The notes under the pieces: model-generated | What the model was told of the DNA's origin: nothing | Databases searched by the model: none | What the model saw: the letters and a program-made list of their open reading frames with translations, nothing else | Source of the DNA: Acidimicrobiales bacterium | GTDB lineage: Bacteria > Actinomycetota > Acidimicrobiia > Acidimicrobiales > AC-9 | Assembly: GCA_036270875.1 (NCBI GenBank) | Contig: DATBBR010000015.1 | Span: forward strand, 1 to 36,704 | DNA: 36,704 bases | Direction: 5' to 3' | Part shown: in pieces, positions 18,501 through 25,089 of the stretch | How positions within the stretch are numbered: the stretch's first letter is position 1 | How the letters are laid out: the number at the start of each line of letters is the position of its first letter | Position numbers and translations under genes: made by a program

Positions 18501-19154
18501 TGCCCCCACATGGCGGGCGATGTCGATGAGGCTGGCGTTGGTCTTGCGCTGCAGCTCCAACCCGTGGTCCTGGAGCTCGACGAAGAGATGCTCGCGCCCG
18601 AAGATGTCCTGGAGTCGCCCGGTCAGCGCCGTGGCGCCGGCGAGGTCGCCCCGTTGCAGGGTCTGGAGGACGACACCGCCGAGGCATCCGGTGGTGGCGA
18701 TGACGCCGTCGTGGTGGCGCTCGAGCAGCTCCCAGTCGAGACGGGGTTGGTAGTAGTAGCCCTCGAGGTAGGCGGCGCTCGAGAGCTGCATGAGGTTGCG
18801 GTAGCCCAGGGTGGACTCGGCGAGGAGCGTGAGGTGGTAGTAGAGCTTCTCCCCTCCCTCCACGTCGCCGCCGGTGTCGTCCACCCGGCCCCGCCGCACC
18901 GGTCGCTCGTGGCGGCTGGTGGCCGCCATGTAGGCCTCGATGCCAACGATGGGGACGATCCCCTGGGACTGGCACTCCTTGTAGAAGTCGAGGACGCCGT
19001 ACATGTTGCCGTGGTCGGTGATGGCCAGGGCCGGCTGCCCGTCGGCCGCCGCCGCCGCCACCAGGTCCTTCACCCGGGCAGCCCCGTCGAGCATGGAGAA
19101 CTCGGTGTGCACGTGAAGGTGGGCGAACGAGTCCCTTCCAGCTCCGCCCGCCAC
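15519..19154 (-). CDS. dnaE: DNA polymerase III alpha subunit
   Basis: Catalytic subunit of the replicative polymerase. With GTG 19154 it has 1211 residues. The PHP domain opens with FAHLHVHTEFSMLDGAARVKDL, and H12, H14 and H16 are kept, so proofreading or metal-binding activity of the DnaE1-type PHP domain is plausible. The palm carries GPGRGSAAG and the acidic triad D424, D426, D428 in PDIDMDFDE. The DFLGLRNLSVIERA, helix-hairpin-helix and OB-fold regions (VRVVGGVVTNL, ATFVLEDLEA) follow. The frame is open to 19259, but GTG 19154 has a strong GAGGAGG site and gives the family N-terminus. A DnaA-box palindrome lies 27 bp upstream. Confidence 0.96.
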   Translation of the reverse strand: MAGGAGRDSFAHLHVHTEFSMLDGAARVKDLVAAAAADGQPALAITDHGNMYGVLDFYKECQSQGIVPIVGIEAYMAATSRHERPVRRGRVDDTGGDVEGGEKLYYHLTLLAESTLGYRNLMQLSSAAYLEGYYYQPRLDWELLERHHDGVIATTGCLGGVVLQTLQRGDLAGATALTGRLQDIFGREHLFVELQDHGLELQRKTNASLIDIARHVGAPLLATNDSHYTHRDDAMAHDALLCVQTGAMRDDPKRFRFEGEEHYLKSAAEMRTLFRDWPEACDNTLWIAERAAIDIEFGKPKLPEFPVPEEFSAGGGEAATAAYLRHLSMSGAEERYGRPIPTAVIERLDFELGVIADMGFSAYFLVVWDLIRHARSSGIRVGPGRGSAAGCCVAYCLRIVDLDPIHHDLLFERFLNPGRREMPDIDMDFDERARGEMIRYAAERYGWDHVAQIVTFSTIKARAAVRDAARVLGYPYAVGDRIAKAMPPLVMGRDTPLGACLEPRDGHDDGYKMATGLREMYQSDPDARQVIDVAKGLEGLRQQAGIHAAAVVITREPLTEHLPIQRKPDPSTPAQDAPIVTQYEMHGVEELGLLKMDFLGLRNLSVIERALDLVERSQGHRPDVDALPPDDEATFAMLKQGRSVGVFQLEGAPMRALMRSLAPSRFEDVAALVALYRPGPMAANMHNDYADRKCGRKPITYLHPDLEDILADTYGLMIYQESMMRVAQRFAGYSLAEADRLRKACGKKIRSLIAAEREQFVAGCERTGYGSALGTALFDLIEPFADYAFNKSHSYGYGLVAYQTAWLKANYPVEYMAALLTSVKDDKDRTAVYLGDCRAHRIQVLVPDVNVSASDFTAQPGSEDGPGAIPFGLSAIRNVGEGLVAQVVAERDRGGPYRDFYDFCDRVDPTVLNKRTVESLIKAGAFDSLGHPRKGLCLVFEQVVDRTLARRREAELGIMSLFASMGDTGAGNGSATDGGTGGPTVGFDDSRVPIPEVEFDKAQRLSFEKEMLGLYVSDHPLMGVEAALAKHTDCTIGELREVAPGGGNAYRDAEVRVVGGVVTNLVRKYTKSGDQMATFVLEDLEATIETFVFPGAMRQFGALLEEDVAVCVKGRIDTRDDQPKLVCMGLTRPQLVADDGPPLRICLPLPSLTDSLLAGLKQLLVDHPGPSPVFLHVGEKVIRLPDELNVDARSGVVAEVRVLLGPNAVVS

Positions 19155-19179
19155 GTGCGCCTCCTCGACTCGGGCCCCG

Positions 19180-19201
19180 TCGTCCACAGCCCTGTGGACA
19201 A
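19180..19201. promoter_or_regulatory. Inverted DnaA-box pair upstream of dnaE
   Basis: On the minus strand TTGTCCACA (19193-19201) is a perfect actinobacterial DnaA box. On the plus strand TCGTCCACA (19180-19188) is one mismatch away. They face each other with a 4-nt spacer and contain a perfect 8+8 palindrome, GTCCACAG-CC-CTGTGGAC (19182-19199). Confidence 0.65.
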
Positions 19202-19207
19202 GAGTTA
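19202..19207 (-). promoter_or_regulatory. Possible -10 hexamer TAACTC of dnaE
   Basis: TAACTC directly precedes the DnaA-box palindrome on the minus strand, so a transcript start would fall inside the palindrome. No convincing -35 is visible. The assignment is tentative. Confidence 0.3.
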
Positions 19208-19268
19208 CATCGCTGTCATTCACCCTACCGCTTTTCCAGGCGGCTTCGCCGCCCCGCACGAGGTGGCG

Positions 19269-19784
19269 TCAGAGGTAGGTGCCAGGGCGAGAGCCCGCGG
19301 GCTCCTCGCCGGCGGGCAGCTGGCGCCGGCGCATGTCCTCCAGCTGCGAGCGGGCGTTCATCTGCTGGGCGAACAGGGTCGCCTGGATGCCCTGGAACAG
19401 TCCTTCCAGCCAGCCGACCAGCTGGGCCTGGGCGATCCGAAGCTCGGCTTCGCTCGGCGTGGTGGCCTCCAACGGAAGCGAGATCCGGTCCAGCTCGGCG
19501 GCCAGGTCGGGCGAGAGCCCGTCGGACAGCTCGCGGATCGAGGTCTCGTAGATCTCCCGCAGACGTGTCCGGCTCTTCTCGTCCAAGGGGGCCTGGCGGA
19601 CCTCGTCGAGCAGCTGGCGGGTCATCGAGCCGATGCGCATGACCTTGGCCGGCTGGGCGACGGTCTCGGTCGGCTCGACGGCGCCGCCGGCTCCGGCCTG
19701 AGACTCGGGGGTGGCCGCGCTGCCGCCGTCGGGGCCGGGCACGATGACGACGTTCGGCGGACGGTCGGGTGTGTCGGGAGCCAT
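19269..19784 (-). CDS. bpa: Bacterial proteasome activator Bpa (PafE)
   Basis: Ring-forming, ATP-independent activator that opens the 20S proteasome gate and delivers unfolded proteins. The 171-residue protein has the family core: LLDEVRQAPLDEKSRTRLREIY, ELSDGLSPDLAAELDRISLP, and AELRIAQAQLVGWLEGLFQGIQ. It ends in GTYL, the HbYX-like gate-opening tail (GQYL in mycobacteria), with the tyrosine and leucine kept. The first 45 residues are disordered. ATG 19784 has an AAGGA site 6 nt away, and the gene starts 19 bp after the phosphatase stop, so it is probably the second gene of that unit. Its presence implies a 20S proteasome elsewhere in the genome. Confidence 0.92.
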   Translation of the reverse strand: MAPDTPDRPPNVVIVPGPDGGSAATPESQAGAGGAVEPTETVAQPAKVMRIGSMTRQLLDEVRQAPLDEKSRTRLREIYETSIRELSDGLSPDLAAELDRISLPLEATTPSEAELRIAQAQLVGWLEGLFQGIQATLFAQQMNARSQLEDMRRRQLPAGEEPAGSRPGTYL

Positions 19785-19803
19785 GAACGATCCTTAGCTC
19801 GGA

Positions 19804-20988
19804 TCAGGCCTGGCGCGCCAGCAGTGGCACCAACATCTCGGCCGATGTCAGCGAGCCGTGCCGACTCACCAGGCGGACCTCACCCGTGTCGGCGGGGTCC
19901 AGGAAGGCCACGGGAGCACGCGCGACCAGGGCGACGTCGCCGAGGCGCTGCTCGACCTCGGGGACCGGCATTCCCCCCAGCCACCCTTCGGCCAGCACCT
20001 GGTGCCGGGTGCGCACCCAGGCCACGTGGCCGTACTCCGCCGTCGCCTGCTCGGCCAGACGATCAACCGTCCCGGGCCGGGCGTGCAGCCAGCGGAACCG
20101 GCCCTCGCCCGAGAGCAGCGTCACCCCGCCCATGATCTCGGGCGACAAGGTGATCGTCTTGTCGCCGACGTCCACCTGACCGTGGTCGGAGGTGACCAGC
20201 AGGGCCGCACCGGCCGGCAGGACAGCCAAGACCTCGGCCACGAGATGGTCGGCGGCCGCGACCTCCGCCTCGTAGTGGGCGTGGAGCCCCCACTCGTGGG
20301 CGACCTTGTCGATCCCGTCGTAGTAGGCGTACACGAGGGGCTCGCCGTCAGCCAACAGTCGAGCCACCTCGACCGGCAAGGTGGAAGGCATGCGCCAGCC
20401 TCGGATCGGAGAGCCTGCGAGATGGGCGGCGGTGAAGCCGGTGCTGACGAACTCCGCCCGCGTCACCGCCGGCACCCGCCTGCCGGCGAAGGCCGGTGCG
20501 GGCTGGAAGACGGGCGGGCGAACCTTGGTCCGGGCGTCGCCAGCCTCGGTCCTCCAGCGCAGGACGTTCATCACCTCGCCCTCGCCCACGTGTACCCGGT
20601 AGCCGACGACACCGTGCTCCGCCGGGGTCAGGCCCGTCGTGATCGACGTGAGCGCTGTCGCCGTCGTGGTCGGCACGACCGACGTGATGGGCCCTCCGGT
20701 CAAGGAGGTCATCGTCGGGGCGAGATGGGGTCTGGCGAGGAACTGCTCCCAGCCGAACCCGTCGAGCACCAGCAGGACCACCTGGTTCGCCGTCCGCACC
20801 GGCTCGGGGATCCACGGGGGAGCCTCGTGACGGCGACGATCCAGGAGGGCGCATGCCAGGCCGGAGAGGCAGGCCCCTCCGTAGGTCGGAAGCACGGGGG
20901 TCGGAGCCGACAGTGCTGGCTGCAGCGAACCGCTGGCGAGGGGCCGGTCCTCCCGCCCCATCGCCCTCGAAGTCGGCTCGGCCTCCAC
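19804..20988 (-). CDS. Alkaline phosphatase superfamily protein (type I phosphodiesterase / nucleotide pyrophosphatase)
   Basis: A 394-residue metal-dependent phosphoesterase. Metal and nucleophile motifs are present: LVLDGFGWEQF (Asp), SVVPTTTATALTSITTG (Thr nucleophile region), YYDGIDKVAHEWG (Asp and His), TSDHGQVDVG (Asp-His) and a final His in SRHGSLT. It lacks a signal peptide, so it appears cytosolic; the substrate is unknown. The frame is open to 21603 over the Rrf2 gene, but GTG 20988 sits 7 nt after a TAAGGT hexamer and is the credible leaderless start. It is divergent from rrf2 across 39 bp and upstream of bpa. Confidence 0.85.
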   Translation of the reverse strand: MEAEPTSRAMGREDRPLASGSLQPALSAPTPVLPTYGGACLSGLACALLDRRRHEAPPWIPEPVRTANQVVLLVLDGFGWEQFLARPHLAPTMTSLTGGPITSVVPTTTATALTSITTGLTPAEHGVVGYRVHVGEGEVMNVLRWRTEAGDARTKVRPPVFQPAPAFAGRRVPAVTRAEFVSTGFTAAHLAGSPIRGWRMPSTLPVEVARLLADGEPLVYAYYDGIDKVAHEWGLHAHYEAEVAAADHLVAEVLAVLPAGAALLVTSDHGQVDVGDKTITLSPEIMGGVTLLSGEGRFRWLHARPGTVDRLAEQATAEYGHVAWVRTRHQVLAEGWLGGMPVPEVEQRLGDVALVARAPVAFLDPADTGEVRLVSRHGSLTSAEMLVPLLARQA

Positions 20989-20995
20989 TACAGCG

Positions 20996-21001
20996 ACCTT
21001 A
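20996..21001 (-). promoter_or_regulatory. -10 hexamer TAAGGT of the phosphatase gene, leaderless type
   Basis: TAAGGT on the minus strand is followed by exactly 7 nt and GTG 20988. It lies 13 nt from the oppositely directed TACCAT of the Rrf2 gene, so the two polymerase sites must overlap. Confidence 0.5.
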
Positions 21002-21014
21002 CGCCCAGGGGCCC

Positions 21015-21020
21015 TACCAT
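21015..21020 (+). promoter_or_regulatory. -10 hexamer TACCAT of the Rrf2 gene, leaderless type
   Basis: TACCAT is followed by exactly 7 nt and GTG 21028, which starts the canonical Rrf2 N-terminus. The ATG at 21019 inside the hexamer would add three residues and is less likely. Confidence 0.5.
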
Positions 21021-21027
21021 GGAACAC

Positions 21028-21474
21028 GTGAAGGTGTCGACAAGGGGTGACTACGCCAGCCGGGCGCTGCTGTCCCTCGCGCTGCACACTGGCCAGGACG
21101 GACCGACGTCGGTGCGCGATCTCGCCGAGCGGACCGGCCTGCCCCAGCCCTATCTGGAGCAGATCCTGCTCGCCCTCAAGGGCGCCGGCCTGGTGCGTTC
21201 CAAGCGCGGAGTGGGCGGGGGCTACGTGCTGGCCCGCCCGGCCGACGAGATCACACTCGGCCAGATCGTCAGCGCCGTCGACGGCCCGATCGTGGCCGGA
21301 GATTTCGGCGCGCCCCACCAGAACGGCGCTTGCGACCACGAGGGCCAGTGCGTGTTGCTCGGGGTGTGGTCCGAGGTGGGCAAGCACATGCGATCCCACC
21401 TCGACTCGTTCACCCTCGCGGACATGGTCTCCCGGTCCCGGGGGTGGGCTGCGCCCCTGGCCCCGCTCACCTGA
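21028..21474 (+). CDS. Rrf2 family transcriptional regulator
   Basis: A 148-residue winged-helix regulator. The N-terminus VKVSTRGDYASRALLSLAL, the recognition region VRDLAERTGLPQPYLEQILLALKGAGLVRSKRG, and the wing GGGYVLARPADEITLGQIV are typical. Rrf2 proteins of the IscR/NsrR/RsrR type sense through an iron-sulfur cluster held by three cysteines. Here only two are seen, in CDHEGQC, and the third position is occupied by other residues, so cluster binding would need another ligand or be absent. Start at GTG 21028 is set by homology and the leaderless promoter. It is divergent from the phosphatase-bpa unit, a likely target by position. Confidence 0.9.
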   Translation: MKVSTRGDYASRALLSLALHTGQDGPTSVRDLAERTGLPQPYLEQILLALKGAGLVRSKRGVGGGYVLARPADEITLGQIVSAVDGPIVAGDFGAPHQNGACDHEGQCVLLGVWSEVGKHMRSHLDSFTLADMVSRSRGWAAPLAPLT

Positions 21475-21485
21475 CCGGCACCGCG

Positions 21486-22046
21486 CTAGGAAGCCTCGTT
21501 CCACAATCGGACAACGCTGACCTCCCGCTCGTACCCAAGGACGCTGATCGTGGCGGTGTCCAGAGCCAGGCGGCTGCCCCCGTCCGGGCCGAGGTTCACC
21601 CAACGGGCGGCCAGCATCCGCAGGATGTGGCCGTGGGAGAAGCAGATGACGTCCCCCGAGACGCCTCGGAGCCTGGCGATCAGCCGGTCGGCTCGCCGGG
21701 CGACGTCAGCGGGCTGCTCGCCGTCGGGCACGCCGTCCCGCCACAAGAGCCAGCCGGGGCGCTCGGCGCGGATGTCGTCGGTCGTTCGGCCCTCGTAAGC
21801 GCCGTAGTCCCACTCGAGCAGGTCGTCGGATCGCTCGCCCTCGCCCATTCCCGCCAGTCGACAGGTGTCCACGGCGCGCGACGCCGGGCTCGTGAGCACC
21901 AGCGCGAATCGCCGGTTGGCGAGCTTGGTCCCCACCTGCATCGCCTGACGTCGACCCGTCTCGGTAAGGGGAACGTCCGTGCGCCCGGTATGGCGCCCGG
22001 ACAGGCTCCACTCCGTCTGGCCGTGGCGGACGAGGGTGATCGTCAG
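21486..22046 (-). CDS. Histidine phosphatase (phosphoglycerate mutase-like), apparently starting with CTG
   Basis: A branch-1 histidine phosphatase of 186 residues. The phosphohistidine motif is LVRHGQTEW (H8), with LTETGRRQA, LTSPASRAVDT and the second catalytic histidine in ICFSHGHILRM. The only standard start, ATG 21941, would delete the RHG motif. The frame is open upstream of RHG to a TGA near 22093 with no ATG, GTG or TTG, but a CTG at 22046 overlaps the stop of the upstream flippase gene (CTGA) and gives the normal family N-terminus. A GGAA lies upstream. I therefore call a CTG start. The substrate could be a sugar phosphate, cobalamin intermediate or protein. Confidence 0.82.
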   Translation of the reverse strand: MTITLVRHGQTEWSLSGRHTGRTDVPLTETGRRQAMQVGTKLANRRFALVLTSPASRAVDTCRLAGMGEGERSDDLLEWDYGAYEGRTTDDIRAERPGWLLWRDGVPDGEQPADVARRADRLIARLRGVSGDVICFSHGHILRMLAARWVNLGPDGGSRLALDTATISVLGYEREVSVVRLWNEAS

Positions 22047-23290
22047 TTTGCGTTCCAGGGGGTGAGCGGCGGGGTCGCCGGCGGTGTCGATCGACCGTGG
22101 TCGTCACCCCTATCGGTCTGGCGGTCAGGGCGCTGGCGCTGGCGACTGTGGACGGCCCACGGATGGTGCTTGCCGTGGCGCCGGCCCCGACGCTGCTGGA
22201 GGGCCAGGTAGGCCCACGAGATCCAGCCCAGGGGCACGACACCCCAGAAGCTGACGATGCGGTAGAGCAGCACGATGGCCACGGCCTCACTGGCGCTCTG
22301 CCCGTAGGCGATGAGGGCGAAGGTCAGGCTGCCCTCGACCACCCCGATCCCGCCCGGTGTGATCGGCAGGCTGGCGGAGATCTGGGCCAGGGCGTACGCG
22401 ACGAGCACGCCCCGCCAGTGCACGTGCGCACCGAGGGCCAGCGTGCACGCAATGAGGGTGGCGCAGTTGCAGAGCCAGTTGGCCATGGCCAGGGCGAACG
22501 CGACCATCCACCCGGTCAGCCCCGGGCGCACCCGCCTGACGCGTGACCAGAACAGCCGAAGCAGGTCGGCAGCGCGATTGCCGCGCGGAACGAGCCGCTC
22601 TATCGACGCCAGAAGCGTCAAGCCCCGCGCTCGGGCCCTGGGGGAGTAGTGGACGACGATGCCGACCGCCGCGGCCACCACGGGTATGGCCGCCAGCGCC
22701 GCGGCCAACCACCGCAGGCTGGCGACCGGGCCCTGGCTGCCGGCCACCCAGATGCCGGTGGCGAGGATGCAGAAGAGGGCGAAGCTCGACAGGGCGCCGG
22801 CGACGAGAATCACCCACTCGGCCAGGACCCGGTCGGCACCGCGGCGCCGGAGCTGCTCGTACGCGAAGACCGCGGCCCACGCCGCGCCGCCAGGCAGCGT
22901 GACCGCCAATGCGTTGCCGGCCAGCGTGATCTCGAACAGGGCACCAAAGCCCAGGCGCACGCCGCCGGCGTGCAACAGCCAGCGCTGGAGCCTGGCGAAG
23001 ACGACGAGCGAAGCCAGCTCGAAGACTATGGCGACGACCAGCCAGCCCCAGCGAATGTGCGCCAGCAGGTCGGCACCCTGCTCGAGTCGCTTTGTCTGGG
23101 TGCTCGCAGCCACGACGGCAGCGATCAGAACGGCGACGGCCAGCGCCCTGCGGACCCACTTCACCCAGCCCCGCCGTCGGCCTGGCGGCCCACCCTCGTC
23201 CGGCGACGACCCCGGCGGAGATCCGGGTCGATGGCGCCGCATGGTCGGCCATACGCCCCGCGCCCGGCGGCGCTCCTGTTCGACCGACAT
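22043..23290 (-). CDS. Flippase-like integral membrane protein (lysylphosphatidylglycerol synthase TM region / UPF0104)
   Basis: 415 residues with about eight hydrophobic helices, for example VLIAAVVAAST, LVVAIVFELASLVVFARL, and WLAAALAAIPVVAAAVGIVV. The family signature PITPGGIGVVEGSL and GNALAVTLPGG identify the AglD/MprF-type membrane domain. There is no soluble synthase domain, so it is likely a lipid-linked transporter or flippase of unknown cargo rather than an aminoacyl transferase. The N-terminal 45 residues are basic and proline-rich, and the C-terminal tail is polar and histidine/arginine-rich. Start at ATG 23290 has an AGG-rich upstream. The downstream phosphatase overlaps its stop, so the two are probably coupled. 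Confidence 0.85.
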   Translation of the reverse strand: MSVEQERRRARGVWPTMRRHRPGSPPGSSPDEGGPPGRRRGWVKWVRRALAVAVLIAAVVAASTQTKRLEQGADLLAHIRWGWLVVAIVFELASLVVFARLQRWLLHAGGVRLGFGALFEITLAGNALAVTLPGGAAWAAVFAYEQLRRRGADRVLAEWVILVAGALSSFALFCILATGIWVAGSQGPVASLRWLAAALAAIPVVAAAVGIVVHYSPRARARGLTLLASIERLVPRGNRAADLLRLFWSRVRRVRPGLTGWMVAFALAMANWLCNCATLIACTLALGAHVHWRGVLVAYALAQISASLPITPGGIGVVEGSLTFALIAYGQSASEAVAIVLLYRIVSFWGVVPLGWISWAYLALQQRRGRRHGKHHPWAVHSRQRQRPDRQTDRGDDHGRSTPPATPPLTPWNAN

Positions 23291-23512
23291 CAGGGAACCT
23301 GCCAGCAGCGACGCCCCGACGGGCCGGTCCCCAAGGCCAGGCGCCGTTGACCGCCCACCACCAAAGGGTATCCGCTCGCTCCGTTAGGACCGCCGAATAT
23401 CCCAGCCGGCCAGGCGCGCTGGGTGCGGCCGGGTGGGGTCGGGCGGAGCCCTGCCGACGACACTCCACTGATCGCTGGCCGACCGCCCGCTACGGTGTAA
23501 TCTTGTAAGAGC
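23291..23512. other. Divergent intergenic region, 222 bp
   Basis: Lies between the flippase gene (-) and the unknown gene at 23513 (+). I see AT-richer patches, including TACCCT on the minus strand and TAATCT near the plus-strand gene. No RNA gene, repeat or small ORF with convincing codon use is visible. Confidence 0.5.
23498..23503 (+). promoter_or_regulatory. Possible -10 hexamer TAATCT of the 23513 gene
   Basis: TAATCT ends 9 nt before ATG 23513, and a second TANNNT hexamer, TACGGT, lies just upstream at 23491-23496. No ribosome site with normal spacing is present. Confidence 0.4.
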
Positions 23513-24037
23513 ATGGCACCGAAAGCAGAGTCCGAGCGCATCCAACGCTGGGTCGTCCAGCACGTCCCCCGGGGTTGGTTCGCCACCGCACCCGAGGTCA
23601 ACGTGGACGATGACGAGATCCTGATCGTCGGGGTCCTGGATGAGCCTCCCCCCGAACGCGGCGCGACCGAGGCGGCCAGGGCGGCGACCAGGGTCGCCCA
23701 GATCCGGGGGTTCCGGGAGGAGACGCGCGACGCCAGGATGCGTACGGCCCAGGAGGCCGAGCACACCTTTGGTCGCAAGGTCTCGTGGGGGGCGCGCTGC
23801 GGCGAGTCCTACGAGCTCTTCACGACCATGAGCGTCCCGGTGATGACCAGGCTCCGCATGGGCGAGCGGGCGGTACTCGACATCCTGGTGGCGGCGGGTG
23901 TGGCCCGTAGCCGCAGCGACGCCCTGGCCTGGTGCGTCCGCCTGGTGGGGCGACACGAGACGGACTGGCTGACCGACCTCCGCGACGCCCTGGTGCACGT
24001 GCATCGGGTCCGGGGCGAGGGGCCCACCACGATCTGA
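23513..24037 (+). CDS. Conserved actinobacterial protein of unknown function, possible ribbon-helix-helix segment
   Basis: 174 residues, no membrane segment. The N-terminal domain has RIQRWVVQHVPRGWFATAPEVNVDDDEILIVGVL; a charged helix TRVAQIRGFREETRDARMRTAQEAEHTFGR follows. The C-terminal part SVPVMTRLRMGERAVLDILVAAGVARSRSDALAWCVRLVG looks like the strand-helix-helix of a ribbon-helix-helix DNA-binding protein; this is inference. I believe similar proteins are common in Actinobacteria but cannot name the family. It begins at ATG 23513 and precedes the HtrA gene by 39 bp, which contain an 18-bp tandem repeat. A regulatory link with the protease is possible. Confidence 0.72.
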   Translation: MAPKAESERIQRWVVQHVPRGWFATAPEVNVDDDEILIVGVLDEPPPERGATEAARAATRVAQIRGFREETRDARMRTAQEAEHTFGRKVSWGARCGESYELFTTMSVPVMTRLRMGERAVLDILVAAGVARSRSDALAWCVRLVGRHETDWLTDLRDALVHVHRVRGEGPTTI

Positions 24038-24064
24038 GACCTCTGGACGATCTGAGACCCTCTG
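24029..24064. repeat. Imperfect 18-bp tandem repeat spanning a stop codon
   Basis: Two copies of ACGATCTGAGACCTCTGG (24029-24046 and 24047-24064, second copy with small differences) span the stop codon of the 23513 gene and the leader of the HtrA gene. It is a local duplication of the gene end. Confidence 0.6.
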
Positions 24065-24076
24065 AGAGGAGCGCGG

Positions 24077-25078
24077 ATGACCGAACCTCATATCCCATCT
24101 GGCGACCTGCTCGACAACCAGCCTGACGCCCTCGGCGAGCACGCCCTGGACGCCTACTCGGGCGTCGTCACGTCGGTGGCGGCCAAGCTGCTGCCCTCGG
24201 TGGCCAGCCTCCGCGTCGGGCGGTCCGCGCGACGCGGCGGCCGTGAGGCAACCGAGGGGGCGGGCACCGGTGTCGCCATCACCCCGGACGGCTTCATGCT
24301 GACCTCGGCCCACGTGGTCGCCGGGAGCCGCAACGGCACCGCCAGCTTCAACGACGGCCGGGAGCTCGAGCTCGAGGTCGTCGGAACGGACCGGCTCTCC
24401 GACCTCGCCGTCGTCCGCGCCAGGGGGTCCGGTCTGAGCGCCGCCGTCCTCGGTGACGCCGACGGGCTACGGGTCGGCCAGTTGGTCGTGGCGATCGGCA
24501 ACCCACTCGGTCTGTCCGGTTCGGTGACCGCCGGCGTTGTGAGCGGGTTGGGGCGGTCCCTGCCGACGAGGGCGGGGAGCGCAACGAGGATCGTCGAGAA
24601 CGTGATCCAGACCGACGCCGCCCTCAACCCGGGGAACTCCGGGGGCGCCCTCGCCGACAGCCGAGGTCAGGTCGTCGGCATCAACACGGCCGTGGCCGGG
24701 ATCGGCCTGGGCCTCGCCGTGCCGGTCAACGCCACGACCAGGAGGATCATCGGCGCGCTCATGAGCGAAGGCCGCTTCCGGCGGGCCTACATCGGCATCG
24801 CCGGCGCTTTTCGAGCCCTTCCGCCCCGCCAGAGCGCCGTCCTCGGGCGCGATGCCGGCGTCGGGGTCGCCGAGGTCGTCGATGGGAGCCCCGCCGCCAG
24901 AGCCGGCCTACGGCCCAAGGACGTGATCCTCAGCATCGACGACAACGACGTGGAGTCGGCCGGCGACCTGCAGAAGCTCATGATCGGCGATGCCATCGGC
25001 CGCGCCGTGGTCCTACGCACACTCCGCGACGACCGGGTGGTCGAGATCTCAGTGACACCGGTGGAGCTGGTGGAGTAG
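24077..25078 (+). CDS. HtrA/DegP-like serine protease with PDZ domain
   Basis: A 333-residue trypsin-like protease. The catalytic triad is H79 (TSAHVVAGS), D109 (LSDLAVVRA) and S188 (NPGNSGGAL), all intact. A single PDZ domain at about residues 240-330 carries AYIGIAG, VDGSPAARAGLRPKDVIL and the SIDDNDV loop. Unlike most actinobacterial HtrA proteins it has no transmembrane anchor or signal peptide, so it appears cytosolic. ATG 24077 has a strong GAGAGGAG site 5 nt upstream. It lies 39 bp after the 23513 gene and 11 bp before the DUF2630 gene, so the three probably form one operon. Protein quality control is the likely role. Confidence 0.9.
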   Translation: MTEPHIPSGDLLDNQPDALGEHALDAYSGVVTSVAAKLLPSVASLRVGRSARRGGREATEGAGTGVAITPDGFMLTSAHVVAGSRNGTASFNDGRELELEVVGTDRLSDLAVVRARGSGLSAAVLGDADGLRVGQLVVAIGNPLGLSGSVTAGVVSGLGRSLPTRAGSATRIVENVIQTDAALNPGNSGGALADSRGQVVGINTAVAGIGLGLAVPVNATTRRIIGALMSEGRFRRAYIGIAGAFRALPPRQSAVLGRDAGVGVAEVVDGSPAARAGLRPKDVILSIDDNDVESAGDLQKLMIGDAIGRAVVLRTLRDDRVVEISVTPVELVE

Positions 25079-25089
25079 ACCGGGGGCTC

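Noticed and set aside
19155-19259. N-terminal extension of DnaE to 19259, or GTG 19223
   Set aside because: It would place the DnaA-box palindrome inside the gene; GTG 19154 has a strong ribosome site and gives the family N-terminus.
15405-20135. 1576-codon plus-strand open frame
   Set aside because: It lies antisense to dnaE, bpa and the phosphatase gene, has repetitive Val/Leu/His/Gly composition and no domain. It is an effect of GC-rich codon use on the opposite strand.
20989-21603. N-terminal extension of the phosphatase frame
   Set aside because: It runs antisense over the Rrf2 gene and lacks any domain; a leaderless promoter marks GTG 20988.
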